DNA of 64,000 nucleotides. Source: Suillus spraguei. Taxonomy: Eukaryota; Basidiomycota; Agaricomycetes; Boletales; Suillaceae. This document shows, piece after piece, positions 13,401 through 25,345 of this stretch. The notes below the pieces were generated by a model. The model was not told the origin of the DNA. It made no database searches and was given only the letters and a program-made list of their open reading frames with translations. The stretch covers positions 44,220 through 108,219 of the forward strand of contig JABCPU010000231.1 of assembly GCA_016800925.1 (NCBI GenBank). The letters run 5' to 3'. Within the stretch, counting starts at the first letter, position 1. Each line of letters begins with the position of its first letter. A program made the translations under genes and the position numbers.

Positions 13401-14045
13401 TACTCGAAGTTGCAGAAGTGTGTGTGATGGGTGTTTAAATTTGTTTCATAACATTAACCAAACGCCCAGAACATGAGGTTATTATCGTAAGTACCTTACT
13501 TGTCCATCCAGAGGAATTAGCTCATTCGTCCAAGTCGTGTCGCCGCAACTTTCCACATCAGTTCGATGCAAGCCTGATCGTGGTTGTTTCAGGGGGTCCA
13601 CGTGGCTGATAGGAAGGTTCACTGCCTAATTACGTCATCACCCAAAGATGTGGTATTCCACCCGGTGACATGTTGAGCTTCTGTTCCCTGGAAGATTCGT
13701 AGGTACGGTTGCCTTTCTTCAGTCTCCTCTTTTCGTCAGAATCATGGGTTTACCATTAGCAATGAAGATAATCAATCGTTTTAAACTCTGATTAACGATC
13801 ATCGAATACGTACTTACTATTCATACATTGGATCATTTTGGATTCGGGGGTTCGAATTCGGGCAACTCGAAGACATTATTTCTCGGATTTCCGGTGGCAA
13901 TCAGTATGACAACGACGTAGTACTAGATGGCCCCTCCAGTTCGTGTTTCCACTCTAGCGCACGCAAATCTACACGAAACCATTAATATGTATGTTGCATG
14001 TAGGTTTACTAACATAATACAAATTGCATACCATATTACAGGCAC
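10460..14045 (-). repeat. Segmental duplication, copy 1 of 3 (WD40-TPR unit)
   Basis: The 3' flank (10460-10990), a seven-exon WD40-TPR gene and about 700 bp of 5' flank (13370-14045) recur in the same order at about 15420-19300 and 19500-23000. The 5' flank contains the landmarks CACCCAAAGATGTGGTATTC, GGGTTTACCATTAGCAATGA and GACGTAGTACTAGATG in all three copies. The copies are direct repeats with point differences and small indels. Confidence 0.75.
11060..13341 (-). CDS. WD40-repeat plus TPR-like protein, paralog 1
   Basis: Seven exons: 13341-12310, 12175-11996, 11941-11786, 11734-11630, 11561-11418, 11359-11197, 11121-11060. They total 1842 nt, or 613 residues. Exon 1 (344 codons) is a WD40 beta-propeller with repeated GSxDxxxRLWD-type blades. 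Exons 2-6 are helical and TPR-like (AEKVLN..AYANRAFVMAR; AIALFNANEHQEAM; NMALDGARHNEAVEHF). Such proteins are usually binding scaffolds; the partner is unknown. The first five introns fall at phase 0. Intron 1 has donor GTAAGT. Intron 3 is best read as GC-AG (AAG|GCAGGT), because the nearby GT would break the frame; this also holds in both paralogs. The last junction (acceptor TAAG at 11122) is tentative. The ATG at 13341 matches the start in the paralogs. Confidence 0.75.
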
Positions 14046-15240
14046 GCATCTGATTTCACCGTGAGTTTGTTCAAGCCCATCAAGAATTTTATGTCATCAA
14101 ACTGCACACATTGCCAAACTAACTACTTTGAATCAAATGGACCTGTCACGGGTTTGCTAGCACCCAAGTCCTATATCTGCGCTGGAGCATCATCGTCTGA
14201 CCTGCTCGCAATGAGTAGGCTGTCCGCATAGATATCGATGCAGGTGATGCTTTGCGAGTATCTTTCACTATCTTCATCTCAACCTCAGGCTTTCAGCTTC
14301 TCTCGGATGAAGTGATATACACTACCCGTGACAATCCATCGACTATCCCTTGATACTACCACACCACCTACCTCAGTTCCTACTTCTCAATCTCTTTACC
14401 CGGCACCATTCCATCTTCTAGTGGTCTTATCCCAAAATCCACTGATTATCTGCTTGCCGTCCAGGAAATAGTATATGGACTAAATGCACTGTTTATGACC
14501 CTTCATCATGGTGTCGGTCCCATCTTGGTCGCTAGCAGTGATGCACCTGGAAGCCGCGTCCGTGAATCAGTGGTGAAAGTCATGGCCCGTGTCTTCTCAT
14601 ACGACACTGGTAAGTGGTTCAGTACTGGAGAGGTATTTTTCGGTTGCGTTCGAAGGAGCTATGGTGAGCTCTCCTCGTGTGCTGTCAGTACGATGCTAAT
14701 TGTGATCTTGATGATGTTGCACGACTCACACTTGACCTGTTTAAGCCAAACATCAGATGGAGTGTTTGATGTTACTAAGAGGTGAAGAAGGCGAGAGTGA
14801 AGGTGACAAACATGCTAAAGGTCATCCTTGGATATCTCCTCACACGTTCCTTCTATATGGCAGCTAGCTATACATTGCTATGCATTGAACTGAAATATTC
14901 TGCCCACCTTATTCTCGCTCATGAGCACCCCTTGGGTTCCTGTGTCAGAGCACCGATTCCGATTGTCTCTCCCACCAGCTAGTCTCTGAGAACAGATGCT
15001 GCTGTGTATTGTGCAAGTGAGTAATATCTAGATGGCGTTGATATACTGTAGCATTAATAGCAATTAACCTTCTTTGTTACAAGCTTTTCATTGCAGTTCG
15101 CCTTTTTCGACACTAAGAAGTAGTATTGAACATTGTACGGGGAGCACATTTCCTCATGCTATCATCTCAATCGATCATACTTGAGTACACTCTTTCCCAC
15201 TTTCTCGTCAACACTGTCCACATTGGTATTCACGATGGAA
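14046..15240. other. Patchwork of fragments between duplication copies 1 and 2
   Basis: No intact gene is visible. The stretch holds a WD40 relic (about 14140-14480, listed separately). Next is an unrecognised plus-strand frame (14495-14785, 96 codons) without a known domain. A stretch at about 15150-15235 (TTGAGTACACTCTTTCCCAC) closely matches 29780-29850. The Nup188 fragment then begins at about 15250. The order suggests repeated breakage and joining. Confidence 0.5.
14140..14480 (-). pseudogene. WD40 family-2 pseudogene fragment
   Basis: On the minus strand this stretch aligns with the blade-coding part of the WD40 gene at 29.9-31.9 kb (about 31470-31770). Shared landmarks on the plus strand are GATATCGATGCAGGTGATG, CCATCGACTATCCCTTGATA and TGCTTGCCGTCCAGGAAATA. 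It carries many substitutions and small indels and has no open frame, start or end. It shows that the second WD40 family once reached into, or was copied into, the first cluster. Confidence 0.6.
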
Positions 15241-15249
15241 ATGTAACAG

Positions 15250-15400
15250 TATGAGTTGCGCCTTTATCGGTCGAGCCTCCATTGTATAGCAACGACCAAA
15301 GGAGAACAAACGCCTGAATTGCATCAATCCCGGGCCGAGCACTAATCGCAAGTATGAACTCCCTATCGACTTCGTCGACTTGCAACAAATGACAGTCCAT
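15250..15400 (-). pseudogene. Nup188 exon fragment (duplicated)
   Basis: The minus-strand frame reads LLQVDEVDREFILAISARPG then IDAIQAFVLLWSLLYN. This matches residues encoded at about 9545-9700 of the intact NUP188 (LLQVDEVEREFTLAISARFG, IDEIQAFVLLRSFLYN). Only this stretch survives, and right after it the duplicated 3' flank of the WD40-TPR unit starts (about 15420). Copy 2 of the unit therefore began as a duplication that took in the NUP188 5' part, followed by an internal deletion. Confidence 0.75.
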
Positions 15401-16027
15401 AGCATGGCCTATTTTAGTTCGGGTGCGATACAGGGACAAAAAATGGTACGCAGTATCTGTACTGGTATAGAAGACTGGAAATATTGGTTGCAAAACCTCC
15501 AACAAAGGGAAATGTGAGAATGCCCTACACTCATAAGGAGCAGAGCGGAGTGGAGAGGTAAAAAGTTTGCATTGGTGTTTGACTTCAATCATGATTCGAA
15601 TTCTGAAATCAGAGAACTCACGCCCCAATGTAAACGAAGTCAGAGCTATGAGTAGAAAGATGGGTTCCAGAGTCACAAATTGTGATTGTTCGGTACGTTT
15701 GGCCGCTGAATATGAAATTAGGAAGCCGATCCTAGAGGTTCTGCCGGTACATAACTGCAGAGGTACATGTATACCCAAGAGTCTCAAACATGTGGTGTAT
15801 ACTCGTCAATGAAAAATGGGATCCACAGCCTGAAGTGTCAAGACAGGCGCACGATACGATGTTCAGAATCTATTTCAAGTGAAAGTAAAGAGCCTTGGAA
15901 ACCTAGGGTAAACGTGCTCAAGTAAGCCAATATACTATGACACGAGCACCAAGGGCTATTTGAGCAATACAGCTACCATCAAGGTACAAATAAAAACCAC
16001 TTGGGAATCTTTATGTTTCAAACTATA

Positions 16028-18260
16028 TCAGTCACCGCTCGCTGCGAGCGCACCATCTCCACAGGAAGCACAGAGCACATTTGGATCTTACGTGAGAGCT
16101 GAGTAAAGTGCAGTTGATGATCATAGACAGAGAGACGGGGAGAGAATATTTACCAGTGAACCAAGAACGTAAGCCGGCCTTCATATCCTCATCAATCTTA
16201 TCCATCATGGATTGATACGATTCAATGGCTGTTCCATAACTATCTGCTAGAAAGAGTGCATGACACTGTTGCTGATTAGCGGTATACCATAAGGACTTGA
16301 GGTCCCATCCAAAGAGCTGCGGGAAACACGCAGTTGAGCACGACGGAATTTTTGGTTGCGTCATATCGGCGTACCGCAACAAATTCATCGTAGGTCAAAT
16401 GTATTGGCAACTTATAAAAGAAAGTGCTAGCATTGGCGGCAGCAGTGAAGTGCTCAACAGCTTCATGGTGGCGCGCACTATCCAAGGCCATGTTTCCCAG
16501 TTGGACGCGTAGGTACGCCTGGTATGCGAAAGGGAAAAATAAATCAATACATGGACCCAGTGTGATCAAGCGCATGGTACTTACTTCCACGATACGACAA
16601 GCAACAGGATCGACATTAGGACACGCGACTAGCTCTCCGACGCGCAGCATTGCCTCTTGATGTTCATTTGCATTGAACAACGCAATAGCCTAGAAATCCA
16701 ATGAAGTATATTGAGTATCCGAGAAAAATATTACCTGCCTTGATCAAGAAAAGGAAGTGATCGGTCATTAAGTCTCGATTTGTATACATGGATGCGAGGT
16801 CAAATGATATCCTTGCGGCCAAAACCCGCTTTTTTCCACAGAGGGCAATGCCCTTGGAGATATGGCCAACCAACGATGGCTGAATGCTGACAGACTATGC
16901 CGTCATCAAAGTCAACTTTTGTAAGGAAGTCATGGTGGGTCAGCCAGTCTCACCTGAATTGCATCTCGGAACGCTTGGTTCCAGTCGCATTTTCGCGCCA
17001 TAACAAATGCGCGATTGGCATAAGCGATGTAATCGTTGGCGTCAAACTCAATATCTATATTTAGCACCTTCTCAGCGGTAGGCCAGTCCCCAGCTATACA
17101 CGCGTTGAGGACTGTTGAATTCATAGCGAGGACCTGCGTAAATAATGTTCACATCACGTTATCAAAGTCCAAGGTGGGAACATGCCTTGAAATCAGAGTA
17201 GGCTTGAGCCTTGACATAAAAACGACGCTTAGATGATGAATGAGCGAGAAAATAAAAACAAACTTGCCTGGTGCATCGTCTGCTGCTTCATGAGACCACC
17301 CTTTGGACCATCCTCTGGAAAAGCGTCCTTGTATATTGGCCACTCTGAGATCTTTTTATCCACACCTCCACTGAGGATGCGCTTGTCATCCGCAGAGAAC
17401 GTAACACAGTTCACCTCCCCAGAGTGCCTGAATATAGCGATAGTTTGTTGATCTGAGAGTCGCCAGAGGCGGACACGGTTGTCATGAGATGCGGAGGCAA
17501 GGAGAGTGCCGGTAGAGTTCAGAGAAATGGAGTGGACATTCTTGAAATGGCCCTTCCAGGGATCACCGACCTGCTGCCAGGTGGATGTATCCCACTCTTG
17601 TATGACGGGATCAACCTCGTTGCCCCCGGAGAGAAGCCGTTTGCCATCGGGCCTCCATGCGAGTGAATAGTTGAATTTTCCACCGATTGTTCTCATCAAC
17701 TGATCGAAGAATGGCGTGCTGTAGTTATTATATCTGTTTTTCTGGTAAATTTGGATATTGCGATTTGTCGCGATCACAAGAAGTACGGTATAGAAGGTGC
17801 ACGGCGAATACCGAACGCAGCGGACAATTCCACCACAACTGAGTGAATGTTGCACCTCCCAAGTTGACGTGTTCCATAGCTTCGTCGTGGTATCAGATGA
17901 CCCACTGGCCAACGCCCTAGAATCCCAAGAAAAGTGAAGTGAAGATACCCAGCCGTCGTGGGCTTTTATTGCTTGGTTGAGTGGTTCCCCGGTTTTTCCA
18001 TCCCAAATGATGAGCTCTCCACTCTCATCACCGCTTGCTATCCATTTTTCATCTGGTGAAACAGCCAATGACCGCACCCGACTGCGATGGCCCTCCATCT
18101 TCTTCAACACTAAACCTGTTTTCAAGTCCCATAGACGAAGCATCCCGTCATACGAGCCCGTGACCATGCGTTCATCGCGGAAAGTTGCGACTGCGATTAC
18201 GCGATCCCCATGATCTTCGAACGTTCGGATGGGTGTGGTGTTTGGAATGAGCGCCGCCAT
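16028..18260 (-). CDS. WD40-repeat plus TPR-like protein, paralog 2
   Basis: Seven exons: 18260-17268, 17133-16954, 16894-16739, 16689-16585, 16518-16375, 16316-16154, 16086-16028. They total exactly 1800 nt, or 599 residues. The layout is the same as paralog 1: an N-terminal WD40 propeller (331 codons) and a TPR-like helical half. Exons 2-6 are the same lengths in all three paralogs (180, 156, 105, 144 and 163 nt). Intron 1 has donor CAG|GCAAGT, a consensus GC-AG intron, where paralog 1 has GTAAGT. Intron 3 again needs the GC donor. The first exon is 13 codons shorter than in paralog 1, from deletions in one inter-blade loop. A MITE sits about 280 bp upstream of the start and could affect expression. 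The last exon is tentative. Confidence 0.75.
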
Positions 18261-18538
18261 CAAATCAGTAGAGATGCAGCACAGTTAAGGTGGATTTGGT
18301 ATATGTGAATGACGTCTTACTTGAAGTTGGAAGTTACAGAGGTGCGTGTGATGGGCATTTAAACCTGTTTCATAGCATTAACCTCTTCTAGACGCCCAAA
18401 ACAGGAGGCTATTATGGCAAGTACCTTACTTGCCGATCCAAACGAATGAGCTCATTCGTCCGAGTCGTATCGTTGCAACTTTCCACATCAGTAAACAAGC
18501 CTGATTGTGGTTGTTTCAGGGAGTCCACGCGGCTGATA

Positions 18539-18811
18539 CATCAGGAAATTCACATATTCCTTGACGTGCTTAATCAGCTTAACTCACTTATCTCAAAACT
18601 TGTTTGCTCTCTCTCACATCATTCACCTGGCATATCTTATATTTTTTGAGTGCGAAATACAATAAAACATGTATATTAATATATCTCAACTTTTTTTTTC
18701 TGAATTCATTCACGTTGAAATTTTGGACAAGTAGATTCAATTTCACCAAGGCAGTTAAGTGTAAATAAGTCCGCATAAGGGCACGTTAAGGAATGTGCGA
18801 ATTTCCTGATG
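18539..18811. mobile_element. MITE, 273 bp, copy a (31-bp TIRs)
   Basis: The ends are CATCAGGAAATTC and its inverse GAATTTCCTGATG, with TIRs of 31 bp and a few mismatches. It is flanked by TA on both sides. The two paralogous 5' flanks without the insert (about 13605 and 22620) show a single TA in GCTGATAGGAAG, so TA is a target duplication and this site is a fresh insertion. A second copy of identical length, about 95% identical by eye, is at 54602-54874. There is no coding capacity. Confidence 0.85.
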
Positions 18812-19499
18812 TAGGAAGACGACATAGATTGTTCACCTGATTGGCCATGCCTCGAATTTTAATTATGTCATCACCCAAAGATGTGGTATTCCACTCGGTA
18901 ACATTTTGAGCTTCTGTTCCCTGGAACATTCATAGGTACGGTTGCGACTTGCCAAGTTACGAGGCTTCCTTCAGTCTCCTCTTATTGTCAGAATCATGGG
19001 TTTACCATTAGCAATGAAGATAATCAATCATTTCAAACTCTGATTAACGATCATCGAATACGTACTTACTATTCATGGTTGAACGTTGAACGTTGGATCA
19101 TTTTGGGGGTTTGAATCGGCAACTCGAAGACATGTTGTTTCTTGGATTTCTGGTGGCAATCGGTATGACAACGACGTAGTACTAGATGACCCCGCCAATT
19201 CGTGTTTCCACTCTAGCGCACGCAAATCTACACGAAACTATGTATTATATGTTACATGTAGGTTTACTAACATAATACAAATCGCATACCATATAAGGTC
19301 CTCGTGCCATACATAGATGGTCGAGTTTGTAGTGTCTGAGGCGACATTTGCACCTAGAAGTTCTGGGGATGTGGCCAGTACCAATGACGGCCTTATCAGA
19401 TACAGTCAGTATGAGCAAATTGATGGCTTTTCAATGTTTGGTGAGAATGTTGATGTCGACGACTTTACATATGCGACAGGATGTTTCATTGAGCAACCG

Positions 19500-22400
19500 T
19501 AGCAAGGCCCATCTCAGTTCATGTGCGATACAGGGACGAAAAATGGTACACAGTAGCCCTACTCAATAACGATTTTATTTCGTAAACAAGATGACAGCCA
19601 ACAAGGCACGTTATTGAGTGACCATTTTATTTCGCACTCGGCATACTATACTGAGCTCGGAGTTTGATACGGGAGAGAGCTGCCGGAATGTCGGCTGGGT
19701 GAAATCAACGAAAATCAAAGCGACAAGTACTGGTGCTCAACATCACGAGCACTGATACCAACATGGACCTGCAAGAAAGCATGCATGGTCACCACAACAC
19801 CCCGGCGATCCTGCCAGTGCGGGGTGCACGACTGCCTAAGTACATATATACCCAAGAATTTCAGACATATGGTGTGTACTTGTCAATAAAAAATAGGATG
19901 GGCAGCCTGAAGTGTCAAGACAGGCGCATGATACGATGTTCAGAATTTTCAAGTGAATGTAAAGAGCCTCGGAAACCTAGGGTAAACATGTTCGAGTGAA
20001 CCAATATACTATGACGCGAGCACCAAGGCCGATCTGAGCAACACAGCTACCATCAAGGTACAGATGAAAACTACTTGAGGGCCTTTATGTTTCGAACTAT
20101 ACGAGTAACCGCTCGCTGCGAGCGCACCATCTCCACGGGGAACAGAGCATATTTTGATCTTACTTGAGAGCTGAGTAAAGTACAGTTGATGATCATGAGC
20201 AAAGACGGGGAGACATTACTGGAATACTTACCAGTGAACCAAACACGCAAGCCGTCCTTTGTATCCTCATCAATCTTATCCATCATGGATTGATACGATT
20301 CGAACGCTGCCCTATAACTACCTGCTCGAAATAGTGCATAACATTGTTTCTGGTTTGCAGTATACCACAAGGACTTGAGGTTCCAGCCAAAGAGCTGCGG
20401 AAAACACACAGTTGAGCACGAAGGAATTTTTGGTTGCGTCATATCGGCGTACCGCCACAAATTCGTCGTAGGTCAAATGAATTTGCATTCTATAAAAGAA
20501 AGTGCTGGCATTGGCGGCGGCAGTAAAGTGTTCAACAGCTTCATTGTGGCGCCCGCCATTCAAGGCCATGTTTCCCAGTTGGACGCGTAGGTAAGCCTGG
20601 TGTGTGAGAGGGGAAAAGAAATCAATGACAACACATGAACCTTGATCGAGCGCATGGTTCTCACTTCCACGGTACGACAAGCAACATGATCGACATTAGG
20701 ACACGCGGCTAGCTCTCCAACGCGCAGCATTGCCTCTTGGTGCTCATTTGCATTAAACAACGCAATAGCCTGAAAACCGCAATGAAGCATATTGAGTATG
20801 TTAGAAAAAATATTACCTGCCTTGATCAAGAAAAGGAAGTGATTGGTCATTGGATCTCGGTTTGTATACATGGATGCAAGGTCAAATGATATCCTTGCAG
20901 CCGCAACCTGCTTTTTTCCGCAGAGGGCAATGCCCTTGGAGATATGGCCTACCAACGATGGCTGAATGTTGACGGACTATGCCATCATCAAAGTTAACTT
21001 TTGTAAGTCGTTGTAGGTTAGTTACTCTCACCTGAAATGCATCTTGAAACGCTTGGTCCCATTTGGATTTTCGCGCCATAACAAATGCGCGATTGGCATA
21101 AGCGATATGATCGTTGGCGTCAATGTCAATATCTATATTTAGCACCTTCTCAGCGGTAGGCCAGTCCCTAACTATGCACGCGTTGCGAACTGTTGAGTTC
21201 ATAGCGAGGACCTACGTAAATCATGTTTGCATTGCGTTATCAAAGTCAAAGGTGGGAACATGCCTTGAAATTAGAGTAGGCTCGAGCCTTGGTATAAAAA
21301 AGATGCTTAGATGAATGGACGGGAAAATGAAAACAAACTTGCCTGGTGCGGCGCTTGCTCCTTCATAAGGCCATCCTTTAGACCATCCTCTAGCAAAGTG
21401 GCATCCTCGGATGTTGGCCACTCTGAGATCTTTTTATCCACACCTCCACTGAGGATGTGCTTGTCATCCGGAGAGAACGTAACACAGTTCACCTCCCCAG
21501 AATGCATGAAAATGGCAATGGTTCGTTGATCTGAGCGTCTCCAGAGGCGGACACGGTTGTCATGAGATGCGGAAGCAAGGAGAGTGCCACTAGAGTTGAG
21601 AGCAATGGCGTGGATATTCTTGAAATGACCTTTCCAGGAATCACCGACCTGCTGCCAGGTCGATGTGTTCCACTCTCGTATGGTGGGATCAGCTATGTTG
21701 CCCGCTAAGAGTAGCCGTTTGCCATCGCACGTCCATGTGAGTGAGTAGTCGGATCCTCCACCAATCGCTGCCTTCAACTGAGTGGGGAGCGCTAGATGTC
21801 CGTAATGGTTGTAATTTTTGTAAATTCGAACGTGCTTGTCCGTTACAATTGCAAGAATTACTTCAGAGTAGGATGAAATAGGCGAATGCCGAACGCAGCG
21901 GACGTTTCCACCACAATTGAACGAGTATCCCATCTGCCACGCCGATGTGTCCCATAGCTTCATGACGGTGTCAGATGATCCACTTGCCAACAACCTAGAA
22001 TCCGAAGAAAAGTCAAGTGAAGATACCCAGCCGTCGTGGGCTTTGATAGCTTGGTCGAGTGGTTCTCCAGTTCTTCCATGCCAGGCGATGAGCTCTCCGC
22101 TCTCGTCACCGCTTGCTATCCATTGCTCATCTGGTGAAACAGCCAATGACCGTACCCGACTGCGATGGCCCTCCATCTTCTTCAACACTAAACCTGTTTT
22201 CAAGTCCCATAGACGAAGCATCCCGTCATACGAGCCCGTGACCATGCGTTCATCGCGGAAAGTTGCGACTGCGATTACGCGATCCCCATGATCTTCGAAC
22301 GTTCGGATGGGTGTGGTGTTTGGAATGAGCGCCGCCATCAAATCAATAGAGATGCAGCACAGTTAAGGCGGATTTGGTATGTGTGAATGACGTCTTACTT

Positions 22401-23180
22401 GAAGTTGGAAGTTACAGAGGTGCGTGTGATGGGCTTTTTAAACCTGTTTCATAACATTAACCTCTTACTTACTAGACGCCCAAAACATGAGGCTATTATC
22501 GCAAGTACCTTACTTGACGATCTGAACGAACGAGCTCATTCGTCCAAGTCATGTCGCTGCGACTTTCTATATCAGTCAACAAGCCTGATCGTGGTTGTTT
22601 CAGGTGGTCCACGCGGCTGATAGGAAGACGACATGGACGGTTCACCTGATTCACCTGATTGGCCGTGCCCTCAAATGTTAATCAAATCGTCACCCAAAGA
22701 TGTGATATTCCACTCGGTGAGCTTCTGTTCCCTGGAACATTCATAGCGGAGATCCTGTGGTTGCGAGGCTTCAGTCTCTTCTTTTTGTCGCCATCATGGG
22801 TTCGCCATTAGCAATGAATCGTTTCAAACTGATCATCGAATAGGTACTTACTATTCACGGATTTCTGGTGGTAATCAGTATGGCGATGACGTAGTACTAG
22901 ATGGCCCCACCAATTCGTATTTCCACTCTAGTGCATACACGAAACCATTAATTGATGTATGTTTACATAATACAAATCGCATACCATATAGGATTCTCGC
23001 GCCATGAATGGATGAGTTTGATCTTTGCACATAGAAGTTCTGAGGATGACTCAGGCCAATGACGGGCTTATCGAACTTCATGGTTCAAGTTTTAGTACGG
23101 AAATTGATGTGTTTGGTGAGAATATTTATGTCAACGACGCGGCACAACGTTTCATTGAGCGATGTTAATGATGACACATC
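19500..23180 (-). repeat. Segmental duplication, copy 3 of 3 (WD40-TPR unit)
   Basis: Direct copy of the unit at 10460-14045. The 3' flank starts near 19505 (TCAGTTCATGTGCGATACAG, compare 10475). It is interrupted at 19555-19730 by unrelated sequence with a short hairpin (ACTCAATAACG and CGTTATTGAGT), then resumes at about 19800. The 5' flank lacks the MITE found in copy 2. Confidence 0.7.
20097..22338 (-). CDS. WD40-repeat plus TPR-like protein, paralog 3
   Basis: Seven exons: 22338-21343, 21211-21032, 20976-20821, 20769-20665, 20596-20453, 20394-20232, 20158-20097. They total 1806 nt, or 601 residues. The architecture matches paralogs 1 and 2. Intron 1 is GC-AG (CAG|GCAAGT), as in paralog 2, and intron 3 is GC-AG as in all copies. 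In the last exon a 2-nt deletion relative to the other copies (near 20139) shifts the frame. The ending ASCGDGALAAS seen in paralogs 1 and 2 becomes an unrelated basic tail ending at a later stop. The propeller's third and fourth blades are the most diverged part. Confidence 0.72.
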
Positions 23181-23241
23181 CATTAAATTACCCACTGAGC
23201 GAAATGAGTAAATTGATCCGTTCAAAGTCCAATATATAAAA

Positions 23242-24571
23242 CTAGAGTAGTACATTGTATGCTCTCCACAATTCACCGACGCTCTGCTTTCCCTCTATGC
23301 TGTTGAAAGAGATATCATCCGTGTTGCCATTTTGAAGTGTACGGCAGCAAGTTTCAGGGAGATCGGTTCTAATTGTAATGGTTTCAACACCTATTAGAGT
23401 CGTGGTAAGAGGGTCCTTAATGTGGCGTCTCATAGGCTGGGATCCGAAGGTTCTGACACGAGCAAATGGCAATTGTGCTGGCGAACACGTATCATCTTCT
23501 GTGCTCATGCGCAAGAAGAATGCCACGACTACGCTTAAGTTCGCGACGATCAAGGACATAGAAGTCTGAAAGGCGATCAATAATACTTGCGGTCTGAGTA
23601 CTGATAATACTATACCTCGACCATAGCAGCTATTGCTTCCTTTAGCCCTCCATCGGATAAAACGTAGTACGCATGGGTAAGACTGACAACGGTGGTGATT
23701 GCTGACGTCGAAAAGATGGCCAGTATCCGGATTTTCCGCGCCTTCGTCAACTTGACTTTATAAATGAGGCGAAATGGGGCCAAGATGAGAATAATGTCTC
23801 CAAAAACATCAGCTGAAATGTCAATCAGAAAATTATCGCGTTGTATGAGCAGTTGACTCTCACTGATAATCTGCGCTATAGAAACATTTCTGCCGAGGTC
23901 ACACTGCGGGCGCGGTTGTGATTTCCAGCTGGGCTCAGATTCACAAGTCCACCACACTTGCGCAAAAAGTACGGCCCATGCAATAACGAAGGTCACTGTA
24001 GTATATGTGAGGACCTTCCTGAGGGTTCCTGGGACTGCGAGTTGCACGACTGTTAACAGAATTGATATCCTGGAACACCTATCATAGGTGTGCATGTCAG
24101 TTGTGTCGCCTTAACATGGTGCACAGAGAGCCAAACCAAACAACCGCATAAAAGAATTGGCAGATCCTAGTGCAGAAACAGTTTTAATGTCTCTTAAGCA
24201 TCACGACATAAGAGAACATACATGTAATACAGTGCTACCCTAACGCCTTGAGAATAATTTTCTAGGCGTCTTTAACAAGTGGTATGTATGATGCACAATA
24301 AAAAAAGACTCACCATAGTTTTGCAGATACAACCAATCGATAACTAATAGGGCGAAAGTGAATATCATCGCGAAGGTTGCCCATAAGTCATCGAACCAGA
24401 GACGTCCGTGCTGGATACGACAATACAAGCGGAATGATGTGACAGTGATCGCCACAAGAGGTAGGACCATGCATGCGACTTGGAACGAGTGTTAACCACA
24501 GCGACGCAGTAAGTCAGTCAACCAGACCTACCCGATGTCTGATCAACTGTGGGGCCTGAGGACGCCATCAT
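23242..24571 (-). CDS. Rhodopsin-domain (Pth11-like) integral membrane protein, copy A
   Basis: Multi-pass membrane protein of the fungal rhodopsin/Pth11-like type, whose members include candidate cell-surface receptors; ligand and role are unknown. Exon 1 is 24571-24532 (MMASSGPTVDQTS). Exon 2 is 24478-24314 and contains PLVAITVTSFRLYCRI and DDLWATFAM, a typical helix 2-3 region with an RLxxR/DD pattern. A large exon ends at 23616 after ISTxAITT..HAYYVL helices. The last exon is 23565-23242. One or two short middle exons between about 24250 and 24090 are not resolved. The hydrophobic segments fit about seven helices, and the C-terminal tail is polar. A near copy lies at 34477-35786. Confidence 0.6.
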
Positions 24572-24611
24572 GCGGGTTGTTCTTGCAAATGGACAAGGCT
24601 GTCAAACAAAC

Positions 24612-24624
24612 AGCATATATAGGC
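24612..24624 (-). promoter_or_regulatory. TATA box of rhodopsin-like gene A
   Basis: Plus-strand GCATATATAGGCC reads GGCCTATATATGC on the coding strand, about 45 nt upstream of the ATG at 24571. The same element is kept at the same place in copy B (near 35827), although the flanks diverge shortly beyond it. Confidence 0.5.
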
Positions 24625-24884
24625 CCATCAGCCTGAGGAAAGCCCTCCGTCTAGTACTAGCAATGGAAGCATGCCCTGCTGAGACATCATGATGGCATCT
24701 CGAAATTGACCAGGTCAGAAGTAGCCTTGAGTAATTGCAGTGTAGGTGCGATGCATCGTTATTATACTATAGGGAGGCATATGGTGTTTCATATACACAT
24801 CTCAAACTTGGAACCGCACACTGACACTGTATGAAGCGAAAAATGGAATATCTTCTCGGTGCGATGCTTATGTAACTGAAAGGG

Positions 24885-25345
24885 CTGCTACTTAAGCGTC
24901 GCCAAACTTTGTTCTAAACGGGACTTGTACCTAAACCTTACGGCGCGCAGCGCCAACACTCAGTGTAGTGAATTATCTACAAGCAGTCTTAAAGCAGATC
25001 CCAAACCTCACTAAACCTTGTCATGCCTGACCCTTGACATTTCTGAACCTTTTCATGACTCTTTCCATAGAGTGCATCATATATAATATTAGATATAATA
25101 CAGCCATATCTCACTCAAAAATAGAATCATGATTATGCATTCCTACCTAACAAGGTTTAAATGAGGATTTGGTTGGCTGAGGGTCATGAATAATGAGGTT
25201 TGAGAGTCTTGCTGAGGCTCATGATGCGCTTTAAACCTGCTTGTAGATAATTTACTACACTTGAAGTGCCGGTGCTGTGCGCCGTAACCTCAGGTTTAAG
25301 TACAAGCCCACAGTGTTTAGGATAAAGTTTGGCAACGCTTAGCAG
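24885..25345. mobile_element. Fold-back MITE with TIRs of about 115 bp
   Basis: The left arm (24885-25002) and the right arm (25232-25345) are inverted repeats. Both contain GCCAAACTTT, a CTTGTAC..TAAACCT stretch, TACGGCGC, and a GTAGT/GAATTATCTACAAGCAG stretch, with scattered mismatches. The centre is AT-rich without an ORF. A target duplication could not be set with confidence. Confidence 0.65.

Larger units (their letters stand above)
15420..19300 (-). repeat. Segmental duplication, copy 2 of 3 (WD40-TPR unit)
   Basis: Direct copy of 10460-14045 with the same order: 3' flank, WD40-TPR gene, 5' flank. It differs by the 273-bp MITE inserted in its 5' flank (18539-18811). Upstream of the unit, 19316-19500 resembles 23010-23165 next to copy 3, so the duplicated block extends slightly past the shared 5' flank. 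Confidence 0.75.

Noticed and set aside
13848..13866. tRNA T-arm-like GGGTTCGAATTCGGG
   Set aside because: No anticodon arm or acceptor stem lies around it, and the paralogous flank near 19105 lacks the motif.
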